Made by a program: the position numbers and the translations under genes. 64,000 nucleotides of DNA from Chitinibacter sp. FCG-7 (GTDB lineage Bacteria; Pseudomonadota; Gammaproteobacteria; Burkholderiales; Chitinibacteraceae): assembly GCF_040047665.1 (NCBI RefSeq), contig NZ_CP157355.1, positions 558,001-622,000 of the forward strand. The letters run 5' to 3'. Every line of letters begins with the position of its first letter. The stretch's first letter is position 1. The notes beneath the pieces are model-generated. The model had not been told where the DNA came from and ran no database searches. It saw only the letters and a program-made list of their open reading frames with translations. Of the stretch, positions 8,691-16,743 are shown piece after piece.

Positions 8691-10514
8691 ATGACACTGA
8701 AACCACTTGCACTACTTTGCATGCTGCTGTGCGCTCAAAGCGGATTTGCCGCCAGCAACCTCAAGGAAGCGGTCGAACAAACCGTCCTTAAAAACCCCGA
8801 AGTGCGCGCCAAATGGCTGGGCTACAAAGCTTCCAGCGATGAGCAGGACGTTGCCAAGGCCAATTACTACCCGCGCGTTGATCTGAATGCCTACACCGGC
8901 ATGGAAAAACAGCAGCGCCCGACCGGCAATAAAGGCGGCGCTTTTGGCCATAGCGGCGTTAATCTTGAATTGCGCCAGATGCTGTTTGACGGCTTTGCCA
9001 CCCAAAGCGAGGTGCGCCGTCTGGGCTATGGCAAACTGACCCGCTATTACGAATTGCTCGCCGCCAGCGATATGGCCGCGCTGGAAACCGTTAACGCCTA
9101 CCTTGATGTGCTGCGCTACCGCGAGCTGGTTGAGCTGGCCAAAGACAACTACGCCATTCACAAAGAAACCTACGATCAGATTACCGAGCGCGTGAGCGCT
9201 GGCGTGGGCCGCCGCGTTGATCTGGAAACCGCCACTGGCCGTTTGGCGCTGGCCGAATCGAACTGGCTCACGCAAGCCTCCAACCTGCACGATGTCTCTG
9301 CCCGCTACGAGCGCCTGACTGGCTCGCTGCCCGCCGCCGACATGAGCAAGCCCGGCAGCCTGGCTGCTGCGCTGCCTGCAGACGCCGCTGCCTTGCGTGC
9401 GCAGCTGGTGCACAATCCGCAATTTAAAGCCGCCGTTTACAATATCCGCGCCGCCCGCGCCGACGCCGAAAACAAGCAAAGCGACAACTACCCCACCTTC
9501 GAGCTGCGCGCCAGCCAGGGCCTGGACTGGAATCGTGACAATGTCGATGGCAGCTACAAAGACGGCGTCGTTCAGCTGGTGATGAACTACAACCTATTCC
9601 GTGGCGGTGCCAGCAAAGCCCGCGCCAGCCAGTACGCCGAACAACTGAATATCGCTTACGAAATGCGCGACAAAACCTGCCGCGACATTCGCCAGACCAC
9701 GCAGATCGCCTGGAACGACACCTTCCGCCTGAAAGAGCAGCTCAGCTACCTCGACCAGCATGTGCTCGCCACCGAAAAATCGCGCGACGCCTTCCGCCGC
9801 CAGTTCGACATCGGCCAGCGCTCATTGCTGGACGTACTCGATACTGAAAACGAATTGTTCGAAGCCAAAATCGCGCTGGTCAAAGCCGACTACGACTACC
9901 AGCTCTCGCACGCCCGCGTGCTGGCGCAAACACACCAGCTGCTCGCCACCTTGCAACTGGCCCCATTGGAAAGCAGCGGCCCGGACGACAATCTGGGTGA
10001 CAATGTCAGCGACGACGAAAAAGTGGCCTGCGCAGGCGGCATGATCGACAGCGTCAAGCTCGATCGCGACGCCGCCATGGCCGCCCGCCCTCCGCGCACC
10101 GCTGTCGTTGCCGAAGTGACCCCCACACCGCAGCCAGCCCCTGCCGCGCCGGGCAGCAACTGCGACAAAGCCATCAGCGATCTGGTCGGCAACTGGTCCG
10201 CCGCCTGGTCAGGCAAACAGCTTGACACCTACCTGAGCCTCTACGCCGCCAGCTTTGAAGCCAGTGGCGGGCGCACCCGCGCCGACTGGGAAACCAAACG
10301 CCGCGCTCGCGTTGGCAAGGAAGGCAGCATCACGCTCAAGCTGGACAACCCAAGCTGCAAGATGAGCGGCAAAGATCGCGGTGAAGTGACCTTCACGCAG
10401 CACTACAGCTCGAAAGACTACAGCGACACCGTCCTGAAAACGCTGGAGCTGGTGCAAGAAGGCGGCAAATGGAAAATCAGCCGCGAACGCGTCACTAGCG
10501 GCCGTACCGAGTAA
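8691..10514 (+). CDS. TolC-family outer-membrane channel with a C-terminal NTF2-like domain
   Basis: Encodes 607 aa from the ATG at 8691, chosen because GGATAAAG lies upstream and a signal peptide starts at once (MTLKPLALLCMLLCAQSGFA). An upstream ATG at 8679 adds four residues. Residues 20-440 form a TolC/type I secretion outer-membrane factor, with typical coiled-coil helices and the FDIGQRSLLDVLDTENELF motif. A proline/alanine-rich linker leads to an NTF2-like domain over the last 115 residues (WSAAWSGKQLDTYLSLYAASF). Ordinary TolC proteins are about 430-490 aa, so the extra domain is a fusion. No ABC exporter or fusion protein is visible in the window, so its partner must be encoded elsewhere. 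Confidence 0.88.
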   Translation: MTLKPLALLCMLLCAQSGFAASNLKEAVEQTVLKNPEVRAKWLGYKASSDEQDVAKANYYPRVDLNAYTGMEKQQRPTGNKGGAFGHSGVNLELRQMLFDGFATQSEVRRLGYGKLTRYYELLAASDMAALETVNAYLDVLRYRELVELAKDNYAIHKETYDQITERVSAGVGRRVDLETATGRLALAESNWLTQASNLHDVSARYERLTGSLPAADMSKPGSLAAALPADAAALRAQLVHNPQFKAAVYNIRAARADAENKQSDNYPTFELRASQGLDWNRDNVDGSYKDGVVQLVMNYNLFRGGASKARASQYAEQLNIAYEMRDKTCRDIRQTTQIAWNDTFRLKEQLSYLDQHVLATEKSRDAFRRQFDIGQRSLLDVLDTENELFEAKIALVKADYDYQLSHARVLAQTHQLLATLQLAPLESSGPDDNLGDNVSDDEKVACAGGMIDSVKLDRDAAMAARPPRTAVVAEVTPTPQPAPAAPGSNCDKAISDLVGNWSAAWSGKQLDTYLSLYAASFEASGGRTRADWETKRRARVGKEGSITLKLDNPSCKMSGKDRGEVTFTQHYSSKDYSDTVLKTLELVQEGGKWKISRERVTSGRTE

Positions 10515-10527
10515 TCACATCAACAGC

Positions 10528-10576
10528 ATGTATTGCCACGCAGGCCAATAAATAATTGGCCTGCAGCCTTATACCC
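10528..10576. repeat. 49-bp palindromic repeat, degenerate copy 2
   Basis: Starts ATGTATTGCC (two mismatches to GGGTAT) and ends CTTATACCC, still 49 bp. Its centre holds its own inverted repeat, CAGGCCAATA / ATTGGCCTG. It lies 13 bp after the TolC-like stop codon. Confidence 0.55.
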
Positions 10577-10655
10577 AAGCTTGCCGCTGCGCCATTCAGA
10601 TCAATAAGATCAAATGGCGCAGAGCGAGCGACTCGCATCTAAAAATGGAACACCG

Positions 10656-11252
10656 ATGAGCCAGCCGATTTATCTGCTTAGCCAAGACGCTGGTCTGCTC
10701 AAACACTGGCAGGCCAGCTGGGGAGCCGCTTGCATCACCATAGAGCAAGCCTGCAGCCCTCTGCCCGCCGACGCCATTCTGGTACTCGATCTGGCGCACC
10801 CACAATTAATGCAGTGGGATAATGCGCAGTGGTCGGCTCGCCTGAGCTCGGCACTGGTGATCACGGCCAGCACCAACCCTCGGGACGAGGAAGGCCATTA
10901 TTTACTCAGCGCAGGCGCGCGCGCCTATTGCCATGCGGCCGCCCCCGGCAAGCTGCTGGAACAGGTTTTGTCCGTCGTGGCTGCTGGAGAAATCTGGGCC
11001 GGCCGCAGCCTAGTCCAGCGCATTTTAAGTGCCATCAACCAGTTGCCCGCCCAGAAACCAGTGCTCAGCGAATTAAGCGAGCGGGAAAAAGAAACCGCCA
11101 TCTATGCGGCCAAAGGCTACGCCAATAAGGAAATCGCCCGCGTACTGAATATTTCGGAACGCACCGTCAAGGCGCATCTGACCAGTTGCTATGACAAACT
11201 GGGCATCAGCGACCGTGTCCACCTGACGCTACGTGTGAATGGATTGAGCTAG
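10656..11252 (+). CDS. LuxR-family transcriptional regulator with degenerate receiver domain
   Basis: Encodes 198 aa from the ATG at 10656 (GGAA 5 bp upstream); an ATG 42 bp earlier is possible but adds a poor N-terminus. The C-terminal LuxR/GerE helix-turn-helix is clear (LSEREKETAIYAAKGYANKEIA, RTVKAHLTSCYDKL). The N-terminal 125 residues have receiver-like spacing, including an Asp in ILVLDLAHP. However, the acidic pair after strand 1 is replaced by LLSQDAG, and the conserved lysine region reads ARAYCHAAAP. Phosphorylation is therefore doubtful. It follows the TolC-like gene and may control that locus. Confidence 0.87.
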   Translation: MSQPIYLLSQDAGLLKHWQASWGAACITIEQACSPLPADAILVLDLAHPQLMQWDNAQWSARLSSALVITASTNPRDEEGHYLLSAGARAYCHAAAPGKLLEQVLSVVAAGEIWAGRSLVQRILSAINQLPAQKPVLSELSEREKETAIYAAKGYANKEIARVLNISERTVKAHLTSCYDKLGISDRVHLTLRVNGLS

Positions 11253-11299
11253 TCGCTAGCCTGCCATTCATCCGCTGTACGGACCATCGCTAGCCTGCC
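11253..11299. repeat. 13-bp direct repeat upstream of gntR-like gene
   Basis: TCGCTAGCCTGCC occurs at 11253-11265 and again at 11287-11299, start-to-start 34 bp (about three helical turns). The second copy covers the -35 position of a possible promoter whose -10 is TATACT at 11317-11322. This is consistent with an operator for the regulator that follows. Confidence 0.5.
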
Positions 11300-11349
11300 G
11301 CCGATTTGCGCTCGCCTATACTCGGCAAACAAGCCATGGGAGCGCAATC

Positions 11350-12129
11350 ATGAATAGCATCAGCGAACAGGAGTTTATTGAGTCAGCCCAGCTTGCCACG
11401 CTGGATTTGTCCGATCTGGTGCCGCAACCCCATCTGCCGCAATCCAATTTAATCCAGTTTTTTGACCGACTCAGAAAGGCTGTCATCAATGGGCGCTGGC
11501 GCCCCAACAACGCGCTGCCAAGCACTGAAGAATTTGCCTACCTGACCGGCCTGCCCGTCGCACAAGTCCAGCTGGCCTTGCGCCTGCTCAATAGCCAGCA
11601 CTGGATACGCAAGGCCAGCGACGGGCTGTATTACATTACGCCCAGACTGGATCAGCCGGTTGGCAAGCTCAGCAGCTTTAGCGACATGCTCAAAGAGCGG
11701 GGTTTTACACCCGCGTCAACCTGGATCGAGCGGGTAATCACCGAGCCCAGTCTGGACGAGCAGTGGCGCCTTAATCTGCACACGGGTGAGCAAGTAGCCC
11801 GTTTGCAAAGACTGAGGATTGCCGACGGGATCGTCATCGGCTACGAAGTAAGCGCGATTCCGTCACGGTTTTTACCCGACCCCGGGCAAGTGCAGGATTC
11901 GCTGTACGCTTACTTTCGGAGCGCACAGCTGGAGATCGCGATGGCGCGGGAGGAAATCGACGCCGATTATGCCGATGAAGACATGGCCAACTGGTGTAAT
12001 TTTGACCCGCAACAACCACTATTGCGGCTGACGCGGGTCAGCTATCTGGCTGATGAAACGCCACTGGAATTGAGCTACTCATTCTTTCGCAGCGATTATT
12101 ACCATTACGTTGTGCAGTACCGTGACTAA
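11350..12129 (+). CDS. GntR-family regulator with UTRA effector domain
   Basis: Encodes 259 aa. After about 30 extra residues comes a GntR winged helix (FFDRLRKAVINGRWRPNNALPSTEEFAYLTG, residues 38-70). Residues 100-250 form a UTRA-type effector-binding domain (VARLQRLRIADGIVIGYE, ELSYSFFRSDYYHYVVQY). UTRA domains bind small metabolites such as sugars or amino-sugar phosphates; the ligand here is unknown. The gene stands alone, so local targets are not obvious. A 13-bp direct repeat over its own promoter suggests autoregulation. Confidence 0.88.
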   Translation: MNSISEQEFIESAQLATLDLSDLVPQPHLPQSNLIQFFDRLRKAVINGRWRPNNALPSTEEFAYLTGLPVAQVQLALRLLNSQHWIRKASDGLYYITPRLDQPVGKLSSFSDMLKERGFTPASTWIERVITEPSLDEQWRLNLHTGEQVARLQRLRIADGIVIGYEVSAIPSRFLPDPGQVQDSLYAYFRSAQLEIAMAREEIDADYADEDMANWCNFDPQQPLLRLTRVSYLADETPLELSYSFFRSDYYHYVVQYRD

Positions 12130-12183
12130 AACGGGCAAATACTCACCCGGTGAGCGCAAACACTGTTGAACAAAAGAGCAGGG

Positions 12184-12705
12184 TCAAGCAGCTTCACGCA
12201 GGAAAGTAGCAAGCCTCTCTAATGCACGGTATACCGTTGCAGCCCTGATCTGTGAACGGTTACCGGCAAATACCTGCTTCTCGGTCACAATGCCAGTTGG
12301 CGTTGCCCACGCCAGCCAGACAGTGCCAACCGGTTTTTCAACGCTTCCCCCGGTCGGGCCGGCAATGCCCGACACGGCCACCGCCCAGCGCGCGTTGGCA
12401 TTGGTTGCCGCACCTTGCGCCATCGCCGCGACCACTGGCTCGCTCACTGCGCCAAGGCCGTCGATAAAAGCCGGGGGCACATCCAGCATGTCGGTTTTGG
12501 CGTGATTGGCGTAAGTGATATAGCCGCGCTCAAACCACGCGCTTGAACCGGCGATTTCGGTGATCGCCGCAGCGATCAGCCCGCCGGTGCACGATTCAGC
12601 CGTTGCCAGCGTTTCGCCACGCGCAAGCAGCAATTGGCCAATCTCGGTCGAGATGGCGTCGACTTCAGCCGAAAAAGGAGCGGGAAAATCAGGCATAAGC
12701 GTCAT
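12184..12705 (-). CDS. pncC: Nicotinamide-nucleotide amidase (CinA C-terminal domain)
   Basis: Encodes 173 aa, the stand-alone CinA C-terminal domain. Family members deamidate NMN to nicotinic acid mononucleotide in pyridine-nucleotide recycling. Diagnostic motifs are TAESCTGGLIAAAITEIAGSS, containing the catalytic Ser region, then YANHAKTDML and VSGIAGPTGGS. The start has a strong GGAGGAAG just upstream. It lies 15 bp after the orn stop, so the two genes are probably cotranscribed. The N-terminal COG1058 domain of full-length CinA is absent, as is normal for PncC. Confidence 0.92.
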   Translation of the reverse strand: MTLMPDFPAPFSAEVDAISTEIGQLLLARGETLATAESCTGGLIAAAITEIAGSSAWFERGYITYANHAKTDMLDVPPAFIDGLGAVSEPVVAAMAQGAATNANARWAVAVSGIAGPTGGSVEKPVGTVWLAWATPTGIVTEKQVFAGNRSQIRAATVYRALERLATFLREAA

Positions 12706-12720
12706 CTTCCTCCGACGCCT

Positions 12721-13317
12721 TTAGGCGTCATCCTCCTCTGTCTGCAATAAAGCAACGTCAACGCCTTCACCGGCCAGCTTGATGAAGTTGTCGCGGTAAA
12801 ATTTCAGCTCGTCGATCGATTCCAGAATATCGGCCAGCGCCGTATGCGCGCCTTTTTTCTTAAATTGCTTGGCCACTTCGGGCTTCCAGCGTTTGCACAA
12901 TTCTTTCAGCGTTGACACATCCAGATTGCGGTAATGGAACCAGCTTTCCAGCGTGGGCATGTATTTGACCAAAAAGCGTCTATCCTGATGCACCGAGTTG
13001 CCGCACAAGGGCGAGACGCCTTTCGGGCAATACTGGCTGATAAATTCGATCACTTGCGCTTCAACTTCGGCCTCGGTCAAAGTCGACGCTTTGACTTTCG
13101 CAGTCAGGCCGGAATTGCCATGCGTTTTGGTGCACCAGTCGTCCATCGCATCCATAATTTCATCTGATTGATGCACGACCAGCGTTGGGCCTTCGGCGAT
13201 CAGGTTCAAGTGGCTGTCGGTAATCACCACGGCTATTTCGATGACGCGGTCGGTTTCTGGCTCCAGACCGGTCATTTCCATATCGATCCAGATGAGGTGG
13301 TTCTGGTCTTGTGGCAT
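12721..13317 (-). CDS. orn: Oligoribonuclease
   Basis: Encodes 198 aa, slightly longer than the usual 180-185. It is a DEDDh 3'-5' exonuclease that degrades 2-5-nt RNAs and pGpG, so it matters for c-di-GMP turnover; several HD-GYP proteins are encoded in this window. Motifs visible are [21 protein letters not shown] (Exo I), [13 protein letters not shown] (Exo II) and [21 protein letters not shown] (Exo III with its His). It is divergent from the M48 protease gene across 48 bp and leads the orn-pncC pair. Confidence 0.96.
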   Translation of the reverse strand: MPQDQNHLIWIDMEMTGLEPETDRVIEIAVVITDSHLNLIAEGPTLVVHQSDEIMDAMDDWCTKTHGNSGLTAKVKASTLTEAEVEAQVIEFISQYCPKGVSPLCGNSVHQDRRFLVKYMPTLESWFHYRNLDVSTLKELCKRWKPEVAKQFKKKGAHTALADILESIDELKFYRDNFIKLAGEGVDVALLQTEEDDA

Positions 13318-13365
13318 ACTTGCTCGCTTGTATTCATAAAAAAATCTATTTTATCCCGCGATCCC

Positions 13366-14631
13366 ATGACTGCCCACCAATTTTCCATCCTCTTTCTATT
13401 CGCACTGCTGACCAGCGTTTTGCTGCAACTGTGGCTGGCGATGCGCCATATCAATCATGTACTGAGGCATCGCAAGGCGTTACCCAGCGAGTTTGCCGGG
13501 CAAATCAGCATTGAAGCGCATGGGCGCGCAGCAGCTTACACCATTGCCAAAACGCGTTTTGGCATGTTCAGCACCATTTTTGATGCAATGCTGCTGGCGG
13601 CATTTACCGTTGGTGGCGGGATCGAATGGCTATCGCAACTGACTGCACCGTGGTTTGACGCCGATATTGCCCAAGGCCTGGCGTTAATCACCGGCCTGGC
13701 CGTCGTCAACACGATGCTGAGCCTGCCATTTTCACTGATCTCAACTTTTGTCATCGAAGCGCGTTTTGGTTTTAACCAGATGACACCCAAATTGTTTATC
13801 GCCGATTTCATCAAATCGACCGCGATAGGTGCAATCATCGGCCTGCCCTTGCTGGCGGCGATTTTATGGCTGATGGCGCGCATGGGGGAGAACTGGTGGC
13901 TGTATGTGTGGGCCACGTGGCTGGTTTTTTCGCTCACATTGATGTGGGTCTTCCCGACGTTTATCGCGCCGCTATTTAATAAATTTGTCCCGATGGAAGA
14001 CGGCGCAATGAAAGAGCGGATTGTTGCGCTACTCACCCGTTGCGGCTTTACCAGTAATGGCCTCTTTGTAATGGACGGCAGCAAACGCTCCAGCCACGGC
14101 AACGCCTACTTTACCGGTCTTGGCAAATCCAAACGCATCGTCTTTTTTGATACCTTGCTTAAAACGCTGGAGCCGGCCGAAGTGGAAGCCGTGCTGGCGC
14201 ACGAGCTGGGGCATTTCAAACATCGCCATATCGTCAAACGTCTGGTGTGGACATTTGCGCTGATGTTAGGCCTGCTCTGGGTGCTGGGCGAGCTCAAATC
14301 GCAGCTGTGGTTTTATCAGGGGCTGGGCGTGAGCACACCAAGTACGGCCGCCGCACTGCTGCTGTTTTTCCTCACCTTGCCGGTGTTTACTTTTATTTTT
14401 GCACCGATCAGCTCGATTACCTCGCGCAAGCATGAATACGAAGCCGACGCATTTGCCGCATCGGTATGTACAGAATCCGGTGGTTCGGCCAATGATCTGA
14501 TTACGGCGCTGGTGAAACTGTACCGCGATAATGCATCAACGCTGACGCCAGATCCGCTGCACAGCATGTTTTACGATAGCCACCCACCAGCAAGCTTGCG
14601 CATCGCGGCTTTGCGCCGATTGAATGGCTAA
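13366..14631 (+). CDS. M48-family integral-membrane zinc protease (Ste24/CAAX protease 1-like)
   Basis: Encodes 421 aa from the ATG at 13366; the frame is open upstream only as antisense to orn. Several transmembrane helices (near residues 4-25, 65-90, 105-130, 150-205, 290-340) surround the zinc motif His279-Glu-Leu-Gly-His283, with the third ligand in KHEYEADAFA. This is the Ste24/HtpX-like architecture. Bacterial members are linked to membrane-protein quality control, but the substrate is unknown. The gene is divergent from orn. Confidence 0.92.
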   Translation: MTAHQFSILFLFALLTSVLLQLWLAMRHINHVLRHRKALPSEFAGQISIEAHGRAAAYTIAKTRFGMFSTIFDAMLLAAFTVGGGIEWLSQLTAPWFDADIAQGLALITGLAVVNTMLSLPFSLISTFVIEARFGFNQMTPKLFIADFIKSTAIGAIIGLPLLAAILWLMARMGENWWLYVWATWLVFSLTLMWVFPTFIAPLFNKFVPMEDGAMKERIVALLTRCGFTSNGLFVMDGSKRSSHGNAYFTGLGKSKRIVFFDTLLKTLEPAEVEAVLAHELGHFKHRHIVKRLVWTFALMLGLLWVLGELKSQLWFYQGLGVSTPSTAAALLLFFLTLPVFTFIFAPISSITSRKHEYEADAFAASVCTESGGSANDLITALVKLYRDNASTLTPDPLHSMFYDSHPPASLRIAALRRLNG

Positions 14632-14702
14632 ATTGTCAGTTTCGGGGCCAAAACCATGCTAGAACTAGATTACATTTTAACCAGCACCAACGGGATGTAA
14701 TC

Positions 14703-15017
14703 ATGGCCTTGGCACAAGAAAACTGTATTGATAAAGCCCCCAAACTGGACGATGTAGCGGCAGAAATGCTCTCGACCGACCTGCAGGACTGGATTATGGT
14801 CAACGGCAGCCTGGAAAAGACCTTCCGCTTTCGCAATTTTCACGAAACAATGGCCTTTGCCAATGCCGTTGCGTACATCGCGCAGCAGCAAGACCATCAT
14901 CCTTCGATAGACCTGACCTTTGGCCGCTGCAAGCTGACGTGGAATACCCATTCAGCGGGCGGTCTTTCCCGCAATGACTTCATCTGCGCTGCCCGGGTTG
15001 ATCAACTCAAAGCGTAG
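14703..15017 (+). CDS. Pterin-4a-carbinolamine dehydratase
   Basis: Encodes 104 aa of the PCD/DCoH family, which dehydrates 4a-hydroxytetrahydrobiopterin and so recycles the pterin cofactor of aromatic amino acid hydroxylases. The conserved active-site region is HETMAFANAVAYIAQQQDHHPSIDLTFGRCKLTWNTH in pattern: the histidine pair before PSI, then the strand ending in W-N-T-H. The expected later motif GGLSRNDF is present. The gene sits 19 bp before rsgA and is probably cotranscribed with it. No phenylalanine hydroxylase gene lies nearby. Confidence 0.9.
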   Translation: MALAQENCIDKAPKLDDVAAEMLSTDLQDWIMVNGSLEKTFRFRNFHETMAFANAVAYIAQQQDHHPSIDLTFGRCKLTWNTHSAGGLSRNDFICAARVDQLKA

Positions 15018-15036
15018 ACCAACAGATCAAGGCTTC

Positions 15037-15936
15037 ATGACCGCTACCACTGCCCGCATTGTGACCAGCTACGGCAAAGTTTATATCGTTGAACTTGACG
15101 ATGGCCGCCGCCTTTCCGCCTCGACCCGAGGCAAAAAAACCGATTATGCCTGCGGCGATTATGTCGCCATCGACGTACTCAACGCCGAGCAGGCGGTGAT
15201 CAACAAGGCGCTGGAGCGCAAAACGCTGCTCTATCGCTCGGATCAATGGAAAAGCAAACTGATCGCTGCCAATGTGACGCAGATTATTATCGTTGTCGCA
15301 TCGGTGCCGAGTTTTTCGGATGAGCTAATCGGCCGCGCGCTGCTCGCCGCAGCGGACGCCAATATCCGCGCGGTGATTTGCCTGAATAAATGCGATCTGC
15401 CCGAAAGCGAGGCCGCGCGTGAGCGGCTGGCTTACTACAAGCAGTTTGATTACCCAGTGGTTGAAATCTCGGCCAAAGAAGATCTGAGCCCCTTGCTGCC
15501 TTGGCTGGACGGGCAGATTTCGGTGCTGGTTGGCCAATCGGGCATGGGTAAATCAACGATTACCAATGCGCTGATTCCCGAAGCCAATGCACGGGTGAAT
15601 GAAATATCAGTCGCGCTCGATTCGGGCAAGCATACGACGACACACGCGCAGCTTTATAAATTAAATGTGAGTGATTTTACAAAGGCGGCCGAGCTAATCG
15701 ATTCGCCCGGCCTGCAATCGTTCGGGCTGGCGCATATGCGCGCCGAATCGCTGCCCCACCTGATGGCCGATATGTCACCGCACGTTGGGCAATGCCGCTT
15801 TAGCAACTGCCGCCATCGCCAAGAGCCCGGCTGCGCGATTCTCAGCGCTGTGGCCGCAGGTCAAATCGCAGCGACCCGATTGGAACTGATGCACCGCTTG
15901 CAGGATGAAATCCAGCTGGCCAGCACCAATTACTGA
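15037..15936 (+). CDS. rsgA: Small-ribosomal-subunit biogenesis GTPase RsgA
   Basis: Encodes 299 aa from the ATG at 15037, preceded by AAGG; the frame is open upstream through the end of the dehydratase gene. RsgA is a circularly permuted GTPase that helps late 30S maturation. Residues 1-65 form the OB fold. G4 (CLNKCDLP) comes before G1 (GQSGMGKSTITNAL) and G3 (IDSPGLQSFG). A C-terminal zinc site follows (CRFSNCRHRQEPGC). All key motifs are intact. A short GGTGTGA tandem array and a 49-bp repeat follow the stop codon. Confidence 0.95.
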   Translation: MTATTARIVTSYGKVYIVELDDGRRLSASTRGKKTDYACGDYVAIDVLNAEQAVINKALERKTLLYRSDQWKSKLIAANVTQIIIVVASVPSFSDELIGRALLAAADANIRAVICLNKCDLPESEAARERLAYYKQFDYPVVEISAKEDLSPLLPWLDGQISVLVGQSGMGKSTITNALIPEANARVNEISVALDSGKHTTTHAQLYKLNVSDFTKAAELIDSPGLQSFGLAHMRAESLPHLMADMSPHVGQCRFSNCRHRQEPGCAILSAVAAGQIAATRLELMHRLQDEIQLASTNY

Positions 15937-15937
15937 T

Positions 15938-15958
15938 GGTGTGAGGTGTGAGGTGTGA
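15938..15958 (+). repeat. (GGTGTGA)3 tandem array
   Basis: Three perfect 7-bp units GGTGTGA begin 2 bp after the rsgA stop, followed by a partial GGTG. A 49-bp palindromic repeat starts 23 bp further on, the same arrangement as at 44875-45012. Confidence 0.9.
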
Positions 15959-15981
15959 GGTGCATTCAGCTTGATTGAACG

Positions 15982-16030
15982 GGGTATATCAATACAAGCA
16001 TTATTGATTAAAGCCTACATTAATATACCC
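15982..16030 (+). repeat. 49-bp palindromic repeat, copy 3
   Basis: Starts GGGTATATCA and ends AATATACCC, exactly 49 bp. It lies between the convergent rsgA and DUF2062 genes, 9 bp from the latter's stop codon. Confidence 0.85.
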
Positions 16031-16039
16031 GGTTCGGTA

Positions 16040-16594
16040 TTAAACTTTGTTTCGCGGCTGTTTAGCTCTCTTGCGTAGCGCAAAATATATCCACAAGCGC
16101 CACAGCAATTGCACAAGCAGATAGCTGCTTGTCGCTAGCAAAAACCCTAATAAGGGCAGACCAATCAGCAGCGGCATTCCCAACGATTGAACCCATACCC
16201 CCATCGCAGCAAGCCAATCGAAAAAGGTCAAATCCATCAGCGATGGAATTTGCGCCATGGTGGCGCTACCATCCTGCCCCGTCACCCAGGAGCCAAGCAA
16301 AAAGGCCAGCCAGTAAATCGGCGCAATCGTGAACGGGTTGGTATAAAAAGTTGCAAAAATCGCCACCGGCAAATTAACACGAAAGCCCAGCGCCAGCACT
16401 GACGCCGTAATCACCTGCAAAGGGCCAGGAATCAGCCCGCCGATCATGCCCGCAGCCACACCCCCAGCCACCGAGCGGCGGTTCAGATGCCATAAATTGG
16501 GGTGCTCAAACCAGTGCGCAAACCGGCGCAAAAACCGGTTCTGATGCAAGGTGTGCTGATCAGGCAGCCAGCGACGCAATATTTTTTTCGGCAT
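16040..16594 (-). CDS. DUF2062 integral-membrane protein
   Basis: Encodes 184 aa. The conserved DUF2062 pattern is present: RRSVAGGVAAGMIGGLIPGP followed by NLPVAIFATFYTNPFTIAPIYW. About three transmembrane helices lie in residues 44-80, 88-108 and 135-170, with a basic C-terminus (RKRAKQPRNK). The function of the family is unknown, although such proteins are widespread in proteobacteria. The gene is convergent with rsgA and divergent from relA. Confidence 0.88.
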   Translation of the reverse strand: MPKKILRRWLPDQHTLHQNRFLRRFAHWFEHPNLWHLNRRSVAGGVAAGMIGGLIPGPLQVITASVLALGFRVNLPVAIFATFYTNPFTIAPIYWLAFLLGSWVTGQDGSATMAQIPSLMDLTFFDWLAAMGVWVQSLGMPLLIGLPLLGFLLATSSYLLVQLLWRLWIYFALRKRAKQPRNKV

Positions 16595-16743
16595 ATGTAA
16601 ATATTCATCATCAATAAGCTATGACAGACCTTTTATTTTGGGCAAAATTCACCACTGAACAAAATATGCTGAACGCACACTAATGGTTTGTTGCCTTCTG
16701 GCAAGATCCCCCGGGCATTCGCACACAGGACATCGCATTTTTT

